Assembly (NCBI GenBank): GCA_938074435.1
Contig: CALJEH010000065.1
Location: forward strand, 1 to 36,438
Length of the DNA: 36,438 bases
Reading direction: 5' to 3'
Source of the DNA: an uncultured Alphaproteobacteria bacterium
GTDB taxonomy: Bacteria > Pseudomonadota > Alphaproteobacteria > Rhizobiales > TMED25
A program made the translations under genes and the position numbers. The notes under the pieces were generated by a model that made no database searches, had not been told where the DNA came from, and saw only the letters and a program-made list of their open reading frames with translations. Shown in pieces: positions 23,918 through 33,018 of the stretch; the stretch's first letter is position 1; each line of letters begins with the position of its first letter.

Positions 23918-25030
23918 TCAGTCTACAAAAACCTTTCGTGGGTCAAATGCGTCCCTTACGCCTTCACCAATAAAGATTAGTAGACTGAGTAAAATAGCTA
24001 TCCCAAAAAAACTAGTCAAACCTAACCACGGAGCATGAATATTATTTTTTCCTTGTGCTAATAATTCTCCAAGAGATGCGGAACCTGGAGGCATTCCAAA
24101 TCCCAGAAAATCTAGAGAAGTAAGAGTGACAATTGATCCATTAAGTATAAATGGAAGAAAAGTTAAAGTTGCAACCATCGCATTTGGAAGCAAATGTTTA
24201 AACATAATCTTCATATTTGATACACCTAATGCGTGGGCAGCCAGTACATACTCAAAGTTTCGAGATCTTAAAAACTCTGCTCTAACAACTCCAACCAAGC
24301 TTACCCAAGAGAATAATAAAAGAATGAAAAGAAGTAACCAAAATGATGGGGTAATAACTGCTGAAATAATTATTAATAGATATAATGATGGTATGGAATT
24401 CCATATTTCAATGAATCTCTGAGTGATAAGATCCGTTAAGCCTCCAAAGAAACCTTGAATTGCTCCCATAAAAATACCAATAGCAGATGATAGAATAGTT
24501 AAAAGCAAACCAAATATTATAGATATACGAAAACCATATGCTAACCTCGCCAATACATCTCGTCCCTGATCATCAGTCCCCAACCAGTTCCAATTCCAAA
24601 TTGTGCATCTCCTATCATCAATCCCCAATGAATAATTTTGACATCGTGTTTCTTTGTCAAGTAAGAATGATGGTGGTGAGGGGGCAGGCACTGGTAATTC
24701 ATAATTTATTGTCTTATAATGATACCTTACTATAGGCCATATCATCCAACCATTTCTGATGATTTCGTCTGATATAAATGGATCCCTATAATCTGTTACA
24801 GCAAGAAAGCCTCCAAATTTTTCTTCAGGATAATCCACCACTGTAGGGAATAATAGTTCCCCTTTATAAAAGGCTAATATGGGTTTGTCGTTTATTAAAA
24901 ATTCAGAAATCAATGTAATAATAAACAAAACAAGAAAGAGCCTTAAAGATATGAATGCACGCTTGTTTTTTCTAAAATTTCCAATCCTCCTATATGTTAT
25001 AGGCGAAAGATTATTTTTAATACCAATCAT
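23918..25030 (-). CDS. yejE: YejE-type ABC transporter permease
   Basis: This 370-residue inner-membrane permease of the binding-protein-dependent family has an N-terminal SLRLFLVLFIITLISEFLI segment. A long periplasmic loop contains FPTVVDYPEEKFGGF, as in YejE, and five membrane helices follow. The EAA-type loop reads AAHALGVSNMKIMFKHLLPNAM, and WLGTDDQGRDVLARL is the standard start of the permease core. It pairs with YejB. The N-terminal LSPITYRRIGNFRKNKRAFISL also matches this subfamily. It follows yejB by 16 nt. Confidence 0.93.
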   Translation of the reverse strand: MIGIKNNLSPITYRRIGNFRKNKRAFISLRLFLVLFIITLISEFLINDKPILAFYKGELLFPTVVDYPEEKFGGFLAVTDYRDPFISDEIIRNGWMIWPIVRYHYKTINYELPVPAPSPPSFLLDKETRCQNYSLGIDDRRCTIWNWNWLGTDDQGRDVLARLAYGFRISIIFGLLLTILSSAIGIFMGAIQGFFGGLTDLITQRFIEIWNSIPSLYLLIIISAVITPSFWLLLFILLLFSWVSLVGVVRAEFLRSRNFEYVLAAHALGVSNMKIMFKHLLPNAMVATLTFLPFILNGSIVTLTSLDFLGFGMPPGSASLGELLAQGKNNIHAPWLGLTSFFGIAILLSLLIFIGEGVRDAFDPRKVFVD

Positions 25031-25046
25031 AATTTACGACTAACCC

Positions 25047-26144
25047 TCATAATTCCCTTTTTTCAAAATCTATTCTTGGATCTATCCAATGGTATATTAA
25101 ATCAGATATAAGATTGATGATTAATCCAATGAAAGAAAATATATAAAGTGATGCAAATACAACTGCATAGTCTCTATTTACGATTGACTCAAAGCTTAAT
25201 AAACCAAGTCCATCAAGTGAGAATATTGTCTCAATTAAAAGTGATCCTGTAAAAAATGCAGAAATGAAAGCTGCAGGGAATCCAGAAACTATAATTAACA
25301 TCGCATTTCGAAAAACATGCCTTTTTAAAACTTGCTTCTCAGTAAGTCCCTTTGCTCTTGCAGTCAATACATACTGCTTTCCTATCTCATCAAGAAATGA
25401 ATTTTTTGTTAGTAAAGTTGTGGTTGCAAAAGCTGCCAAAACCATTGATAAAAGAGGTAATGTTATATGCCAGATATAATCAATAACTTTTCCAAGTATG
25501 CTAAGCTCATTAAAATTATCTGATGTTAGCCCCCTAAGAGGAAACCAATCAAAATAGCTTCCTCCAGCAAAAAATATAATTAAGAAAATAGCTACAAGAA
25601 AACCTGGCAATGCATAGCTTATGACTATTATTGTGGAAGTCCAGAGATCAAACTTGGTTCCATCCCTAATCGCTTTCATCATGCCGAGTGGAATTGAAAT
25701 TAAGTATGAAATTAGAGTCATCCAAAGCCCTAGTGATATAGAGACAGGAAGTTTTTCAATAATCAAATCAATTACCCTAATATCTCTGTAATAACTTTCA
25801 CCAAAATCGAATCTTATATAATTTGTGATCATTTGATAAAATCTTTCTAAAGGGGGTTTATCGAATCCAAATTGTTTCTCTAATTCTAATATAAATTCTG
25901 GATCTAATCCTTGGCTGCCTCTATACTTATTATTTATATCTGCGTTTTGTCCACTTTGTGTAAAATCACCATTGAAGCCACCCGAAACACGAGAAAGTGC
26001 AGAATTATCAGTACCATCAATTTGAGATATGATCCTCTCTATTGGACCACCAGGTGCAAATTGGATAATTAAGAAGCTTATTGCCATAATTCCCAATATA
26101 GTAGGTATAATTAGGAATAGTCTTCGGAGAGTATATACAAACAT
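25047..26144 (-). CDS. yejB: YejB-type ABC transporter permease
   Basis: This 365-residue inner-membrane permease starts with MFVYTLRRLFLIIPTILGIMAISFLIIQFAPGGP, the classic DppB-type first helix. The loop SGGFNGDFTQSGQN followed by YRGSQGLDPEFILELEKQFGFDKPP is the YejB-specific insertion. The EAA loop is RAKGLTEKQVLKRHVFRNAM. It forms a heterodimer with YejE. It starts 31 nt after yejA and is in the standard operon order. Confidence 0.93.
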   Translation of the reverse strand: MFVYTLRRLFLIIPTILGIMAISFLIIQFAPGGPIERIISQIDGTDNSALSRVSGGFNGDFTQSGQNADINNKYRGSQGLDPEFILELEKQFGFDKPPLERFYQMITNYIRFDFGESYYRDIRVIDLIIEKLPVSISLGLWMTLISYLISIPLGMMKAIRDGTKFDLWTSTIIVISYALPGFLVAIFLIIFFAGGSYFDWFPLRGLTSDNFNELSILGKVIDYIWHITLPLLSMVLAAFATTTLLTKNSFLDEIGKQYVLTARAKGLTEKQVLKRHVFRNAMLIIVSGFPAAFISAFFTGSLLIETIFSLDGLGLLSFESIVNRDYAVVFASLYIFSFIGLIINLISDLIYHWIDPRIDFEKREL

Positions 26145-26175
26145 CTTATTTTATATTAGATAACGATGCGAATAG

Positions 26176-27999
26176 TTATTTACTCCACCAAGTGAGTAAA
26201 TTGACATTGTATGCTGGCAAATTTTCATTAAATCCAAAAATATCCCACCTAGCAATTCTAAGTCCCTCTGAGTAATAATGAGGTATAACATAGTAATTCC
26301 ACTTAAGAACTCTATCTAATGCTTTCGTAGAAGCAATCAAATCTGCTCTAGTCTCAGAGTATATTATTTTATCAATCAGAACATCAACGGCTTCATTTTG
26401 TATACCAATAATATTTCTGCTGCCAGCTGAGGTTGCAGATTCAGATCCCCAATAATCCCTCTGTTCATTCCCTGGAGATAAGCTTTGAGGAAAGGTCGCC
26501 ACAACTAAATCAAAATCAAATTGATCGATTCTCTCCTGATATTGTGCGGTATCAACAAGTCTTATACTTGACTCAATACCAATTGATCTCAGGTTTGTTT
26601 GAAATTGACTGATTATCCTCTCCATATCCGGTTGTGAAATTAAAAACTCAATCACAAAAGGTTGTCCATCTGACTTATTGGTTAATTTTCCATCATTTAT
26701 ATCATAGCCTGCTTCTTTTAGAAGAATTTGTGCTGATTTGAGATTATTTCTAATATTTTGAGTTGTTCCCCCAACAGAGTTTTTGTACTCCTTATTAAAC
26801 ACATCATCTTGAACTAAATTACTAACTTCAAGCAATATTTCATTCTCCCTACCTTCTGGCAAAAAAACAGATTCTAGCTCAGAATTATCAAAGAAACTAT
26901 CAATCCTTTGATATTGATTATAAAACAAATTAGAGTTTAGCCATTCAAAATCAAATGCTAGATTTAATGCTTTTCTTACAGAAATATCCTTAAACTTATC
27001 TCTTCTTAGGTTCATGGCAAAAGCCTGCATCCCTTGAACATTACTTAGTTTAAATACTTCAAGTTTGACATCACCATCGTCCTTTGCAGTAAAATCATAC
27101 CCCGTAGCCCATCTTTTTGAGGAATTTTCGAATACAATATCTATTTCACTTGCTTTAAATGCCTCAAGCTGAACTTGTCTATCTCTAAAATACTCAAAAA
27201 CCAGCTCATCAAAGTTATGAAACCCCTTATTGACTGACAAATCTTTACCCCAATAATCTGTTACTCTTTGATATACAACGTTTTTATTAACATTTACTTC
27301 TTTAAACTTATATGCGCCTGAACCTAGTGGAAAATCTAGCGTAGTATCTCCAAACAAACGTCCATCACTCTCCCAATAGTGTTTAGGTAGGATTGGGAAT
27401 TGACCCGTAATTAATGGCAGCTCCCTATTTCCTGATATGTCAAAATTAAATCTTATTATTTTGTCTGATAAAACATCAATATCGACAACATTATTGTAAT
27501 AATACTTGTAATTTGGATTTATTTCTTTGAGTGTTTCAAGTGACCATTTAACATCTTGTGCGGTTATTCTCTGCCCATCATGCCATCTAGCATCATCTCT
27601 AATTTTAAATATCACGTATGAATAATCTTCAGGATGATATACGCCTTCAGCCAACAACCCATAATAAGAGAATGGCTCGTCATCAGAATTTTTTAATAGA
27701 CTATCGTATATGTAATAGCTACTCCCAATCGCTGGAACTCCCTTCATATTGAATGGGTTTAAGGTATCGAAAGAACCTATGGCTGCTTGAACAAGAGTCC
27801 CCCTTTTTGGTGCTTCAGGATTTACATAATCAAAATATTGAAAATCTTCACTGTATTTAAGATCATCGCCAAGTGTTAAACCATACATCCAACTTATATT
27901 TTCAGTCGTGATATGCTGGGAACTGTCGTCTGCATTTGCATATACAGATTGAGTTAGGAATGTAATTAAAAATGCTAAAATATTTAGTTTTTTAAACAT
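26176..27999 (-). CDS. yejA: Extracellular solute-binding protein, family 5 (YejA-like)
   Basis: This 607-residue periplasmic binding protein supplies YejBEF. The signal peptide is MFKKLNILAFLITFLTQSVYANA. Mature features are GDDLKYSEDFQYFDYVNPEAPKRGTLV, the family-5 DARWHDGQRITAQDVKWSLE motif, and a late segment with NEAVDVLIDKI. The pattern GLTLGDDLKY..FDYVNPEAPKGG is typical of YejA-type receptors for peptides or muropeptide-like compounds. It is the first gene of the operon. The real ligand (dipeptide, muropeptide or peptide-nucleotide) is not decidable from sequence. Confidence 0.92.
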   Translation of the reverse strand: MFKKLNILAFLITFLTQSVYANADDSSQHITTENISWMYGLTLGDDLKYSEDFQYFDYVNPEAPKRGTLVQAAIGSFDTLNPFNMKGVPAIGSSYYIYDSLLKNSDDEPFSYYGLLAEGVYHPEDYSYVIFKIRDDARWHDGQRITAQDVKWSLETLKEINPNYKYYYNNVVDIDVLSDKIIRFNFDISGNRELPLITGQFPILPKHYWESDGRLFGDTTLDFPLGSGAYKFKEVNVNKNVVYQRVTDYWGKDLSVNKGFHNFDELVFEYFRDRQVQLEAFKASEIDIVFENSSKRWATGYDFTAKDDGDVKLEVFKLSNVQGMQAFAMNLRRDKFKDISVRKALNLAFDFEWLNSNLFYNQYQRIDSFFDNSELESVFLPEGRENEILLEVSNLVQDDVFNKEYKNSVGGTTQNIRNNLKSAQILLKEAGYDINDGKLTNKSDGQPFVIEFLISQPDMERIISQFQTNLRSIGIESSIRLVDTAQYQERIDQFDFDLVVATFPQSLSPGNEQRDYWGSESATSAGSRNIIGIQNEAVDVLIDKIIYSETRADLIASTKALDRVLKWNYYVIPHYYSEGLRIARWDIFGFNENLPAYNVNLLTWWSK

Positions 28000-28049
28000 A
28001 GGATAAATATAATTTATTATATTTCTAATGTCTAATTTAAAAGAATGTA

Positions 28050-28595
28050 TTATTCAATCTTAGATGTTGAGTCGGGAGATATATTATGAAGATAAGCAAT
28101 TAAATCGGCTCTATCTTCAGGTTTTCTAATACCTGCATAACCCATGATAGTTCCAGGTAACCATTTTTTTGGATTTTCAAGAAAATGAAATAAATTATCA
28201 AATGTCCAAGCCTCACTATTTGAACCTTTTTCAGCTAGAGCGCCTGAATAAGCAAATCCATCCACACTAGCCATTTGACGATCAACAATATTATAGAGAT
28301 TTGGTCCAATTTTGTTTGGAGCTCCTGCTTCATAATTATGGCATGAAACGCATTTTTTTGCTACTTTTTCTCCATTTTCAGCGCTTGCAAGAACAAGTAG
28401 TTCCATAACGTTTATCTCAACGATCTCAACTTCATCCATTAGTTGTTCAGCCTCAACTGGAACATCTACTATATATGCCTGTTGCTCAAGCTCATCCTCG
28501 TGATAGAAAAAATCTGCAACAATAGTTAGAACAAGAATAAATAAAGCAGTACCAAGTAAAGCTCCAACTATTTTATTTATTTCAAAACTATCCAT
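28050..28595 (-). CDS. Membrane-anchored cytochrome c (CycM-like)
   Basis: This 181-residue protein has an N-terminal membrane anchor (NKIVGALLGTALFILVLTIV), a linker and one class-I cytochrome c domain. The heme site is CVSCH (KKCVSCHNYEAG) and the axial Met is probably in WLPGTIMGYAG. It would shuttle electrons from the bc1 complex to a terminal oxidase on the periplasmic side. The ORF track starts 18 codons early; I choose ATG 28595 because MDSFEINKIVGALLGT matches this family and a GGA motif lies upstream. It is divergent from kdsB, a common alphaproteobacterial pairing with kdsB and pheA. Confidence 0.9.
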   Translation of the reverse strand: MDSFEINKIVGALLGTALFILVLTIVADFFYHEDELEQQAYIVDVPVEAEQLMDEVEIVEINVMELLVLASAENGEKVAKKCVSCHNYEAGAPNKIGPNLYNIVDRQMASVDGFAYSGALAEKGSNSEAWTFDNLFHFLENPKKWLPGTIMGYAGIRKPEDRADLIAYLHNISPDSTSKIE

Positions 28596-28724
28596 ATGAG
28601 TGCATCCAAATTCAATATTTTTATATATTAAATGGTTCTTTAAAACCACAAAAAAATTTACTAATATTCAATAATATTGATATTTAATATCATAAATTTT
28701 GTTAATGAATATAAATCAATTAAA

Positions 28725-29456
28725 ATGAACGATACGATTATTATTATACCTGCAAGAATTGGTTCTTCAAGACTACCAAGAAAACCCTTATTAAAAATTA
28801 ATGGAAGGGAGATGATACTTCATGTATGGGATAAAGCGAAAAAAACGAAGGCTGACAGAGTTGTGGTTGCAACAGACTCTCCAGAGATAGCAGAGGTTAT
28901 TAGCAAAGAGGGTGGCCAAGCAATTATTACAAGTACTACCCATCAAAGCGGCACTGATAGAATTTATGAGGCTCTTTATAAACTAGATAATGAAAAAAAA
29001 TACAAATATATAATAAACCTACAGGGCGATCTTCCTAACATCACATACAATATAATTAATCTTGGCATAGATAAAATTAGAAATACAAATGCTGATATCT
29101 TGACTTATTACAGAGAAATTGACGATAGAAATGAGGTTAACAATCCTAATATTGTTAAAATAGCAACACATAGAGATAAAAACAATGAACTGAATGCCCT
29201 CTACTTTTCACGGGCAGCCATTCCCTACGACGCTAATGTATTTTTTGAACACATTGGTATATATATTTATAAACGAAATGCATTAGATCAATTTGTGTCT
29301 ATGGATCCATCAACACTTGAAACTACAGAGAAATTGGAACAACTAAGGGCCTTGGAGGGATCAATGAAAATTAATCTACTTTTAGTAAAAGATAAAATCA
29401 TTAGCATTGATACAATAGATGATGTAGAAAGATTAAGTAATATTTCTGATAATTAG
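28725..29456 (+). CDS. kdsB: 3-deoxy-manno-octulosonate cytidylyltransferase KdsB
   Basis: This 243-residue enzyme activates KDO with CTP to CMP-KDO for lipopolysaccharide core synthesis. The nucleotide-binding start IIIIPARIGSSRLPRKPL, the VVATDSPEIAEV strand, the INLQGDLP metal-binding loop and FSRAAIPYDANVFFEHIGIYIYKRNAL are all present. The ORF track starts 16 codons upstream. I choose ATG 28725, which places the family start MNDTIIIIPAR at its normal position. It is followed 9 nt later by pheA. It functionally matches the LPS export genes at the left edge. Confidence 0.95.
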   Translation: MNDTIIIIPARIGSSRLPRKPLLKINGREMILHVWDKAKKTKADRVVVATDSPEIAEVISKEGGQAIITSTTHQSGTDRIYEALYKLDNEKKYKYIINLQGDLPNITYNIINLGIDKIRNTNADILTYYREIDDRNEVNNPNIVKIATHRDKNNELNALYFSRAAIPYDANVFFEHIGIYIYKRNALDQFVSMDPSTLETTEKLEQLRALEGSMKINLLLVKDKIISIDTIDDVERLSNISDN

Positions 29457-29465
29457 GTATAAATA

Positions 29466-30329
29466 ATGAATAAAAAAATTGTTTTCCAAGGAGAGATGGG
29501 AGCGTATTCTCATATTGCTTGTCAAAAAAAATACCCTGATATGGAACCTATCCCAGCCGCAACTTTTGAGGATGCCTTTGCGAAAGTAAAAAATAAAGAA
29601 GTTAAGTATGCTATGATTCCAATCGAAAATTCTCTTGCTGGAAGAGTAGCAGATATCCATTATCTATTACCAACTTCAGATCTCTATATTGTTGATGAAT
29701 TTTTTCTTCCAATAGAACATCAATTAATTGTTGTTGATGGTGCTTCTGAAAAAACAATAAAAAATGTGATGAGCCATCGTCATGCATTAGGTCAATGCAG
29801 AGATATTATTTCAAAATTAAAACTTGATAAAATAGTTGCTGCAGATACTGCAGGTTCCGCAAAGATAATATCTGAAAACAATGATATAACCACTGCTGTA
29901 TTAGCAAGTGAACTTGCTGCAGATTTCTATGGATTAAAAATTTTAAAAAGGAATGTTGAAGACGCAAATCATAATACTACAAGATTTATAATATTATCAG
30001 CTGAACCTGATGACGCAGAACCAAATAAAAAACCTACAATTACTAGTATGGTATTTAGAGTTAGGAACGTTCCTGCAGCACTTTATAAAGCTATGGGTGG
30101 TTTTGCTACAAATAGTGTAAACTTAACAAAACTAGAGTCATATATTATTGGGGGTAGCTTTTCTGCAGCGCAGTTCTATGTTGATATTGAAGGACATCCC
30201 CACGATGAAAACGTAAGATTGGCCCTAGAAGAATTAGACTTCTTTTCAAGTGAATTAAGAATTCTTGGCGTTTATTATGCAAGTGATATGAGAAAAAAAA
30301 TAAACAACCAAGAAAACTTTCTAAAATAG
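29466..30329 (+). CDS. pheA: Prephenate dehydratase PheA
   Basis: This 287-residue enzyme converts prephenate to phenylpyruvate in phenylalanine synthesis. An N-terminal catalytic domain (residues 1-180) has the PIENSLAGRVADIHYLL segment and the catalytic TTRF motif (NHNTTRFIILS). A C-terminal ACT domain (about 192-275) has LTKLESYIIGGSFSAAQFYVDIEGHP, so feedback by phenylalanine is likely. There is no chorismate mutase domain, the normal arrangement in alphaproteobacteria. It is cotranscribed with kdsB. Confidence 0.95.
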   Translation: MNKKIVFQGEMGAYSHIACQKKYPDMEPIPAATFEDAFAKVKNKEVKYAMIPIENSLAGRVADIHYLLPTSDLYIVDEFFLPIEHQLIVVDGASEKTIKNVMSHRHALGQCRDIISKLKLDKIVAADTAGSAKIISENNDITTAVLASELAADFYGLKILKRNVEDANHNTTRFIILSAEPDDAEPNKKPTITSMVFRVRNVPAALYKAMGGFATNSVNLTKLESYIIGGSFSAAQFYVDIEGHPHDENVRLALEELDFFSSELRILGVYYASDMRKKINNQENFLK

Positions 30330-30387
30330 AAGCAGATAAGACAAGTATAAACAACAAGTATTAGTACCAATATCAAAATTCATTTGT

Positions 30388-30393
30388 TATACT
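30388..30393 (+). promoter_or_regulatory. -10 element of the SRP RNA promoter (candidate)
   Basis: TATACT ends 7 nt before the G at 30401 where the SRP RNA stem begins, the expected distance for a transcription start. The -35 region about 17 nt upstream is weak (near GTACCA). Confidence 0.45.
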
Positions 30394-30400
30394 TAATACC

Positions 30401-30495
30401 GAGAAGTTAGTATTGGACGTAATTGTCGCCAATCGGGTCAGGTCTGGAAGGAAGCAGCCCCAACGATTTTCTTACGGGTCAACAACTGACTTCTC
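30401..30495 (+). ncRNA. ffs: Small signal recognition particle RNA (4.5S)
   Basis: The invariant SRP core is present: GGTCAGGTCTGGAAGGAAGCAGCC, which holds the Ffh-binding symmetric and asymmetric loops and the tetraloop. The ends GAGAAGTTAG and CTGACTTCTC pair over 10 bp with one G-U, so I set the boundaries at 30401 and 30495 (about 95 nt). It directs membrane-protein targeting with Ffh. Its place immediately upstream of dnaX is a known bacterial arrangement. A short T-rich stretch (TTTATTTT) follows the 3' end. Confidence 0.93.
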
Positions 30496-30528
30496 ACTTT
30501 ATTTTCATTGAATACTGAGAAGAGTAAG

Positions 30529-32076
30529 TTGCCTAACACAGACTATAAAATTCTTGCAAGGAAATATAGGCCAAGTTCTTTTGCTGAACTTATTGGTCAA
30601 GATAGCATGGTTAGCACCATTTCAAACTCAATCCAATCAGGTAGAATCCATCATGCCTACCTATTCACGGGAATTAGGGGCATTGGTAAAACTACTACAG
30701 CTCGTATTCTGGCACGAACACTAAATTATACCTTGAATAGCAATGAATACACGCCTTCAATTCATTTAGATAAGATTGGATTGAACTGTGAGGCAATCAT
30801 AGAGTCTCGCCATCCTGATGTTTTTGAAATGGATGCAGCCTCAAATACCGGCATAGATCATGTACGTGAGATTATAAATTTCGCTCAAACAAAACCAACA
30901 ATGGCAAAGTATAAGATATTTATAATTGATGAAGTTCATATGTTATCAAAACAGGCATTTAATGGCTTATTGAAAATATTAGAAGAACCCCCCCAACATG
31001 TTATCTTTATATTTGCAACTACTGAAATTGAAAAAATCCCCATTACAATTTTATCAAGATGTCAAAAATTTAATTTAAAAAGAATTAATACTCCTATTAT
31101 GAGCGATTATCTCAGAGTTATTAGTGAAAAAGAGTCGATAAATATAGATAATGACAGTATCAATATCATTTGCGCATCTTCTGAAGGTTCAATGAGGGAT
31201 GCCCTATCCATTCTTGATCAAGCATCATCACTCTGTGATGGTAATATAACATCTGAGATGTTATATGAAATGCTCAACCTTAATGATGTTAATTTTGTAA
31301 TTAGCTTATTCGGGAAACTTATTGAGAGCAAATCAACTGAAATAACAGAGAAAATAAAACAAATATATGAAAATGGTTTTGAGCCCTTATCATTGGTAAG
31401 AGATTTATCAAAAATCACTCATATTGCTTCAATGATCAAACTCGGCATTTCAACACAAAGTGATGTTTTGTCCAGCGAACAACATTTAGAAATTAAATCA
31501 ATAATTAGTGATGTTGATATTTCAACACTCGTACACATGTGGCAAATATTGTTGAAAGGAAACACAGAAATAAAAAATTCCTTCGATCAAAGCATTTCAC
31601 TTGAAATGCTTTTGATAAAATTATGTTATTCAAATCAATTACCTCCTATAGAGGACATTATATCAAAAATTGAAAACAGAATGAGTGATAATGAAACTGA
31701 TGATAATGTGATTAAGTCAGAAACAAAAAAAAACAGCGAACTCACAGAGAATCCAATAGAGGAACTTATCATTCCTGAGTCTTATGAAGATATGAAATCA
31801 TTATTAATTGAAAATGACATGAGATTGATAACAGATATAGATAAGTTTGAAGTTATTGAATATAGGATTGGTCAAATAGATTTAACCTCAAATGATGAGA
31901 TTAACGAAGACATTATCAATTTATTACAAACAACACTTCAAAACCTTACAAATATCAAATGGGACATAAACTTTATTGGGAAGACCTCCCAAATAAATGG
32001 AGAAAGCTTAACTATAGAAAATATAAAAAAGCACTTTCCTGATGCTAAAATAATAAGTGAAGAAGATAATATTTAG
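30529..32076 (+). CDS. dnaX: DNA polymerase III subunit gamma/tau
   Basis: This is the clamp-loader ATPase of the replicase. YKILARKYRPSSFAELIGQD is the family start. Then come Walker A (TGIRGIGKTTTA), the Walker B/DEXH region (IIDEVHMLSKQAFNGLLKILEEPP), and the sensor/SRC segment TILSRCQKF. The zinc module between Walker A and B normally has four cysteines; only one (LNCEA) remains. No ATG is in frame. The ORF track uses TTG 30508, 12 nt after the SRP RNA; I prefer TTG 30529 because GAGAAGAG lies just ahead of it. A run of nine A at 31725-31733 sits at the start of the tau-specific tail. Confidence 0.94.
   Translation: MPNTDYKILARKYRPSSFAELIGQDSMVSTISNSIQSGRIHHAYLFTGIRGIGKTTTARILARTLNYTLNSNEYTPSIHLDKIGLNCEAIIESRHPDVFEMDAASNTGIDHVREIINFAQTKPTMAKYKIFIIDEVHMLSKQAFNGLLKILEEPPQHVIFIFATTEIEKIPITILSRCQKFNLKRINTPIMSDYLRVISEKESINIDNDSINIICASSEGSMRDALSILDQASSLCDGNITSEMLYEMLNLNDVNFVISLFGKLIESKSTEITEKIKQIYENGFEPLSLVRDLSKITHIASMIKLGISTQSDVLSSEQHLEIKSIISDVDISTLVHMWQILLKGNTEIKNSFDQSISLEMLLIKLCYSNQLPPIEDIISKIENRMSDNETDDNVIKSETKKNSELTENPIEELIIPESYEDMKSLLIENDMRLITDIDKFEVIEYRIGQIDLTSNDEINEDIINLLQTTLQNLTNIKWDINFIGKTSQINGESLTIENIKKHFPDAKIISEEDNI
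31725..31733 (+). other. A9 homopolymer in dnaX: candidate slippage site for a gamma-like product
   Basis: Nine consecutive A follow ACA at about codon 406 of the long ORF. Adding one A leads to a TGA 15 codons after the run; removing one leads to a TAG about 8 codons after it. Both would truncate the protein just after the clamp-loader domains, as in gamma. Similar A9 runs also occur in rpoN and the small ORF before murA, so the run alone is not proof. Confidence 0.35.
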
Positions 32077-32088
32077 AAAGGATTAATA

Positions 32089-32409
32089 ATGGATTTTTCT
32101 GAAATTATGAAACAAGCAAATAAATTACAGGATAAAATGAAATCCGCGAAAGAAAATATTGAAAATATAGAATGTGAAGGTTCTTCGGGTGGTGGTCTTG
32201 TTAAAGTTATAGTCAATGGTAATGGAGAGCTAAAAAAAATTGACATTGATCCTAGTATTTTAGTTGCAAGTGAAAAAGAAATAGTTGAGGATCTCATAAT
32301 CGCAGCATTCAGTGATGCAAAAACAAAAATCAATTATGAGGTAGCAAAAAAAATGAAAGAAATAACTGGGGGGCTACCCCTTCCTCCTGGCTTCAATCTT
32401 GGTTTCTAA
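32089..32409 (+). CDS. ybaB: YbaB/EbfC family nucleoid-associated protein
   Basis: This 106-residue DNA-binding protein forms homodimers that bind and bend the nucleoid. The helix MKQANKLQDKMKSAKENIENIE, the glycine-rich GSSGGGLVKVIVNGNGELKKIDIDPSI strand region and the final LPLPPGFNLGF are characteristic. AAAGGA upstream supports the ATG. It lies between dnaX and recR (gaps of 12 and 3 nt), the conserved dnaX-ybaB-recR operon. Confidence 0.95.
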   Translation: MDFSEIMKQANKLQDKMKSAKENIENIECEGSSGGGLVKVIVNGNGELKKIDIDPSILVASEKEIVEDLIIAAFSDAKTKINYEVAKKMKEITGGLPLPPGFNLGF

Positions 32410-32412
32410 ATA

Positions 32413-33018
32413 ATGTCTTCTAAAGAAATTAACGAGATAGATAATTTTATTCGTTTATTATCAAAACTACCTGGACTTGGTCCCAGATCTGGGAGGAGAG
32501 CTGCACTTGAGCTGATCAAAAGAAAAGAACAACTTCTTTTACCATTGAAAGATTCACTCATTGAGATTTATGAAAAAATAGTGCTTTGCCAAGTCTGTAA
32601 TAATATCGATCTGAAGTCTCCATGCTCGATATGCAGCAATCTAAATCGTAATGATAAGATTCTATGTGTTGTTGAAGAAGTAGCTGATTTGTGGGCAATT
32701 GAGAGAGCAGGAGCGATAAAAGGTTACTATCATATTCTAGGAGGTGTGCTTAATGCACTGGATGGAATAGGCCCTGAAGAGCTAAATATAAATAAATTAG
32801 CACATAGAATTGAAAATAATAATATTGAGGAAGTTATACTTGCGCTTAGTGCAACTATCGATGGTCAAACTACAATGCATTTTTTGAGTGATCTATTGAG
32901 TAAGTATAATATTAGAATTACAAAATTAGCACATGGTATTCCAATTGGTGGAGAACTTGATTATTTAGATGATGGAACACTCACACAAGCAATTTTATCT
33001 AGAACGGATGCTGACTAA
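32413..33018 (+). CDS. recR: Recombination protein RecR
   Basis: This 201-residue RecFOR-pathway protein has a helix-hairpin-helix (LSKLPGLGPRSGRRAALELI), a four-cysteine zinc finger (CQVCNN...CSICSN) and a Toprim domain (ILCVVEEVADLWAIERAGAIKGYYHILGG). It helps load RecA at single-stranded gaps. The length is normal. Its stop overlaps the convergent rmuC gene by 4 nt. Confidence 0.96.
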   Translation: MSSKEINEIDNFIRLLSKLPGLGPRSGRRAALELIKRKEQLLLPLKDSLIEIYEKIVLCQVCNNIDLKSPCSICSNLNRNDKILCVVEEVADLWAIERAGAIKGYYHILGGVLNALDGIGPEELNINKLAHRIENNNIEEVILALSATIDGQTTMHFLSDLLSKYNIRITKLAHGIPIGGELDYLDDGTLTQAILSRTDAD

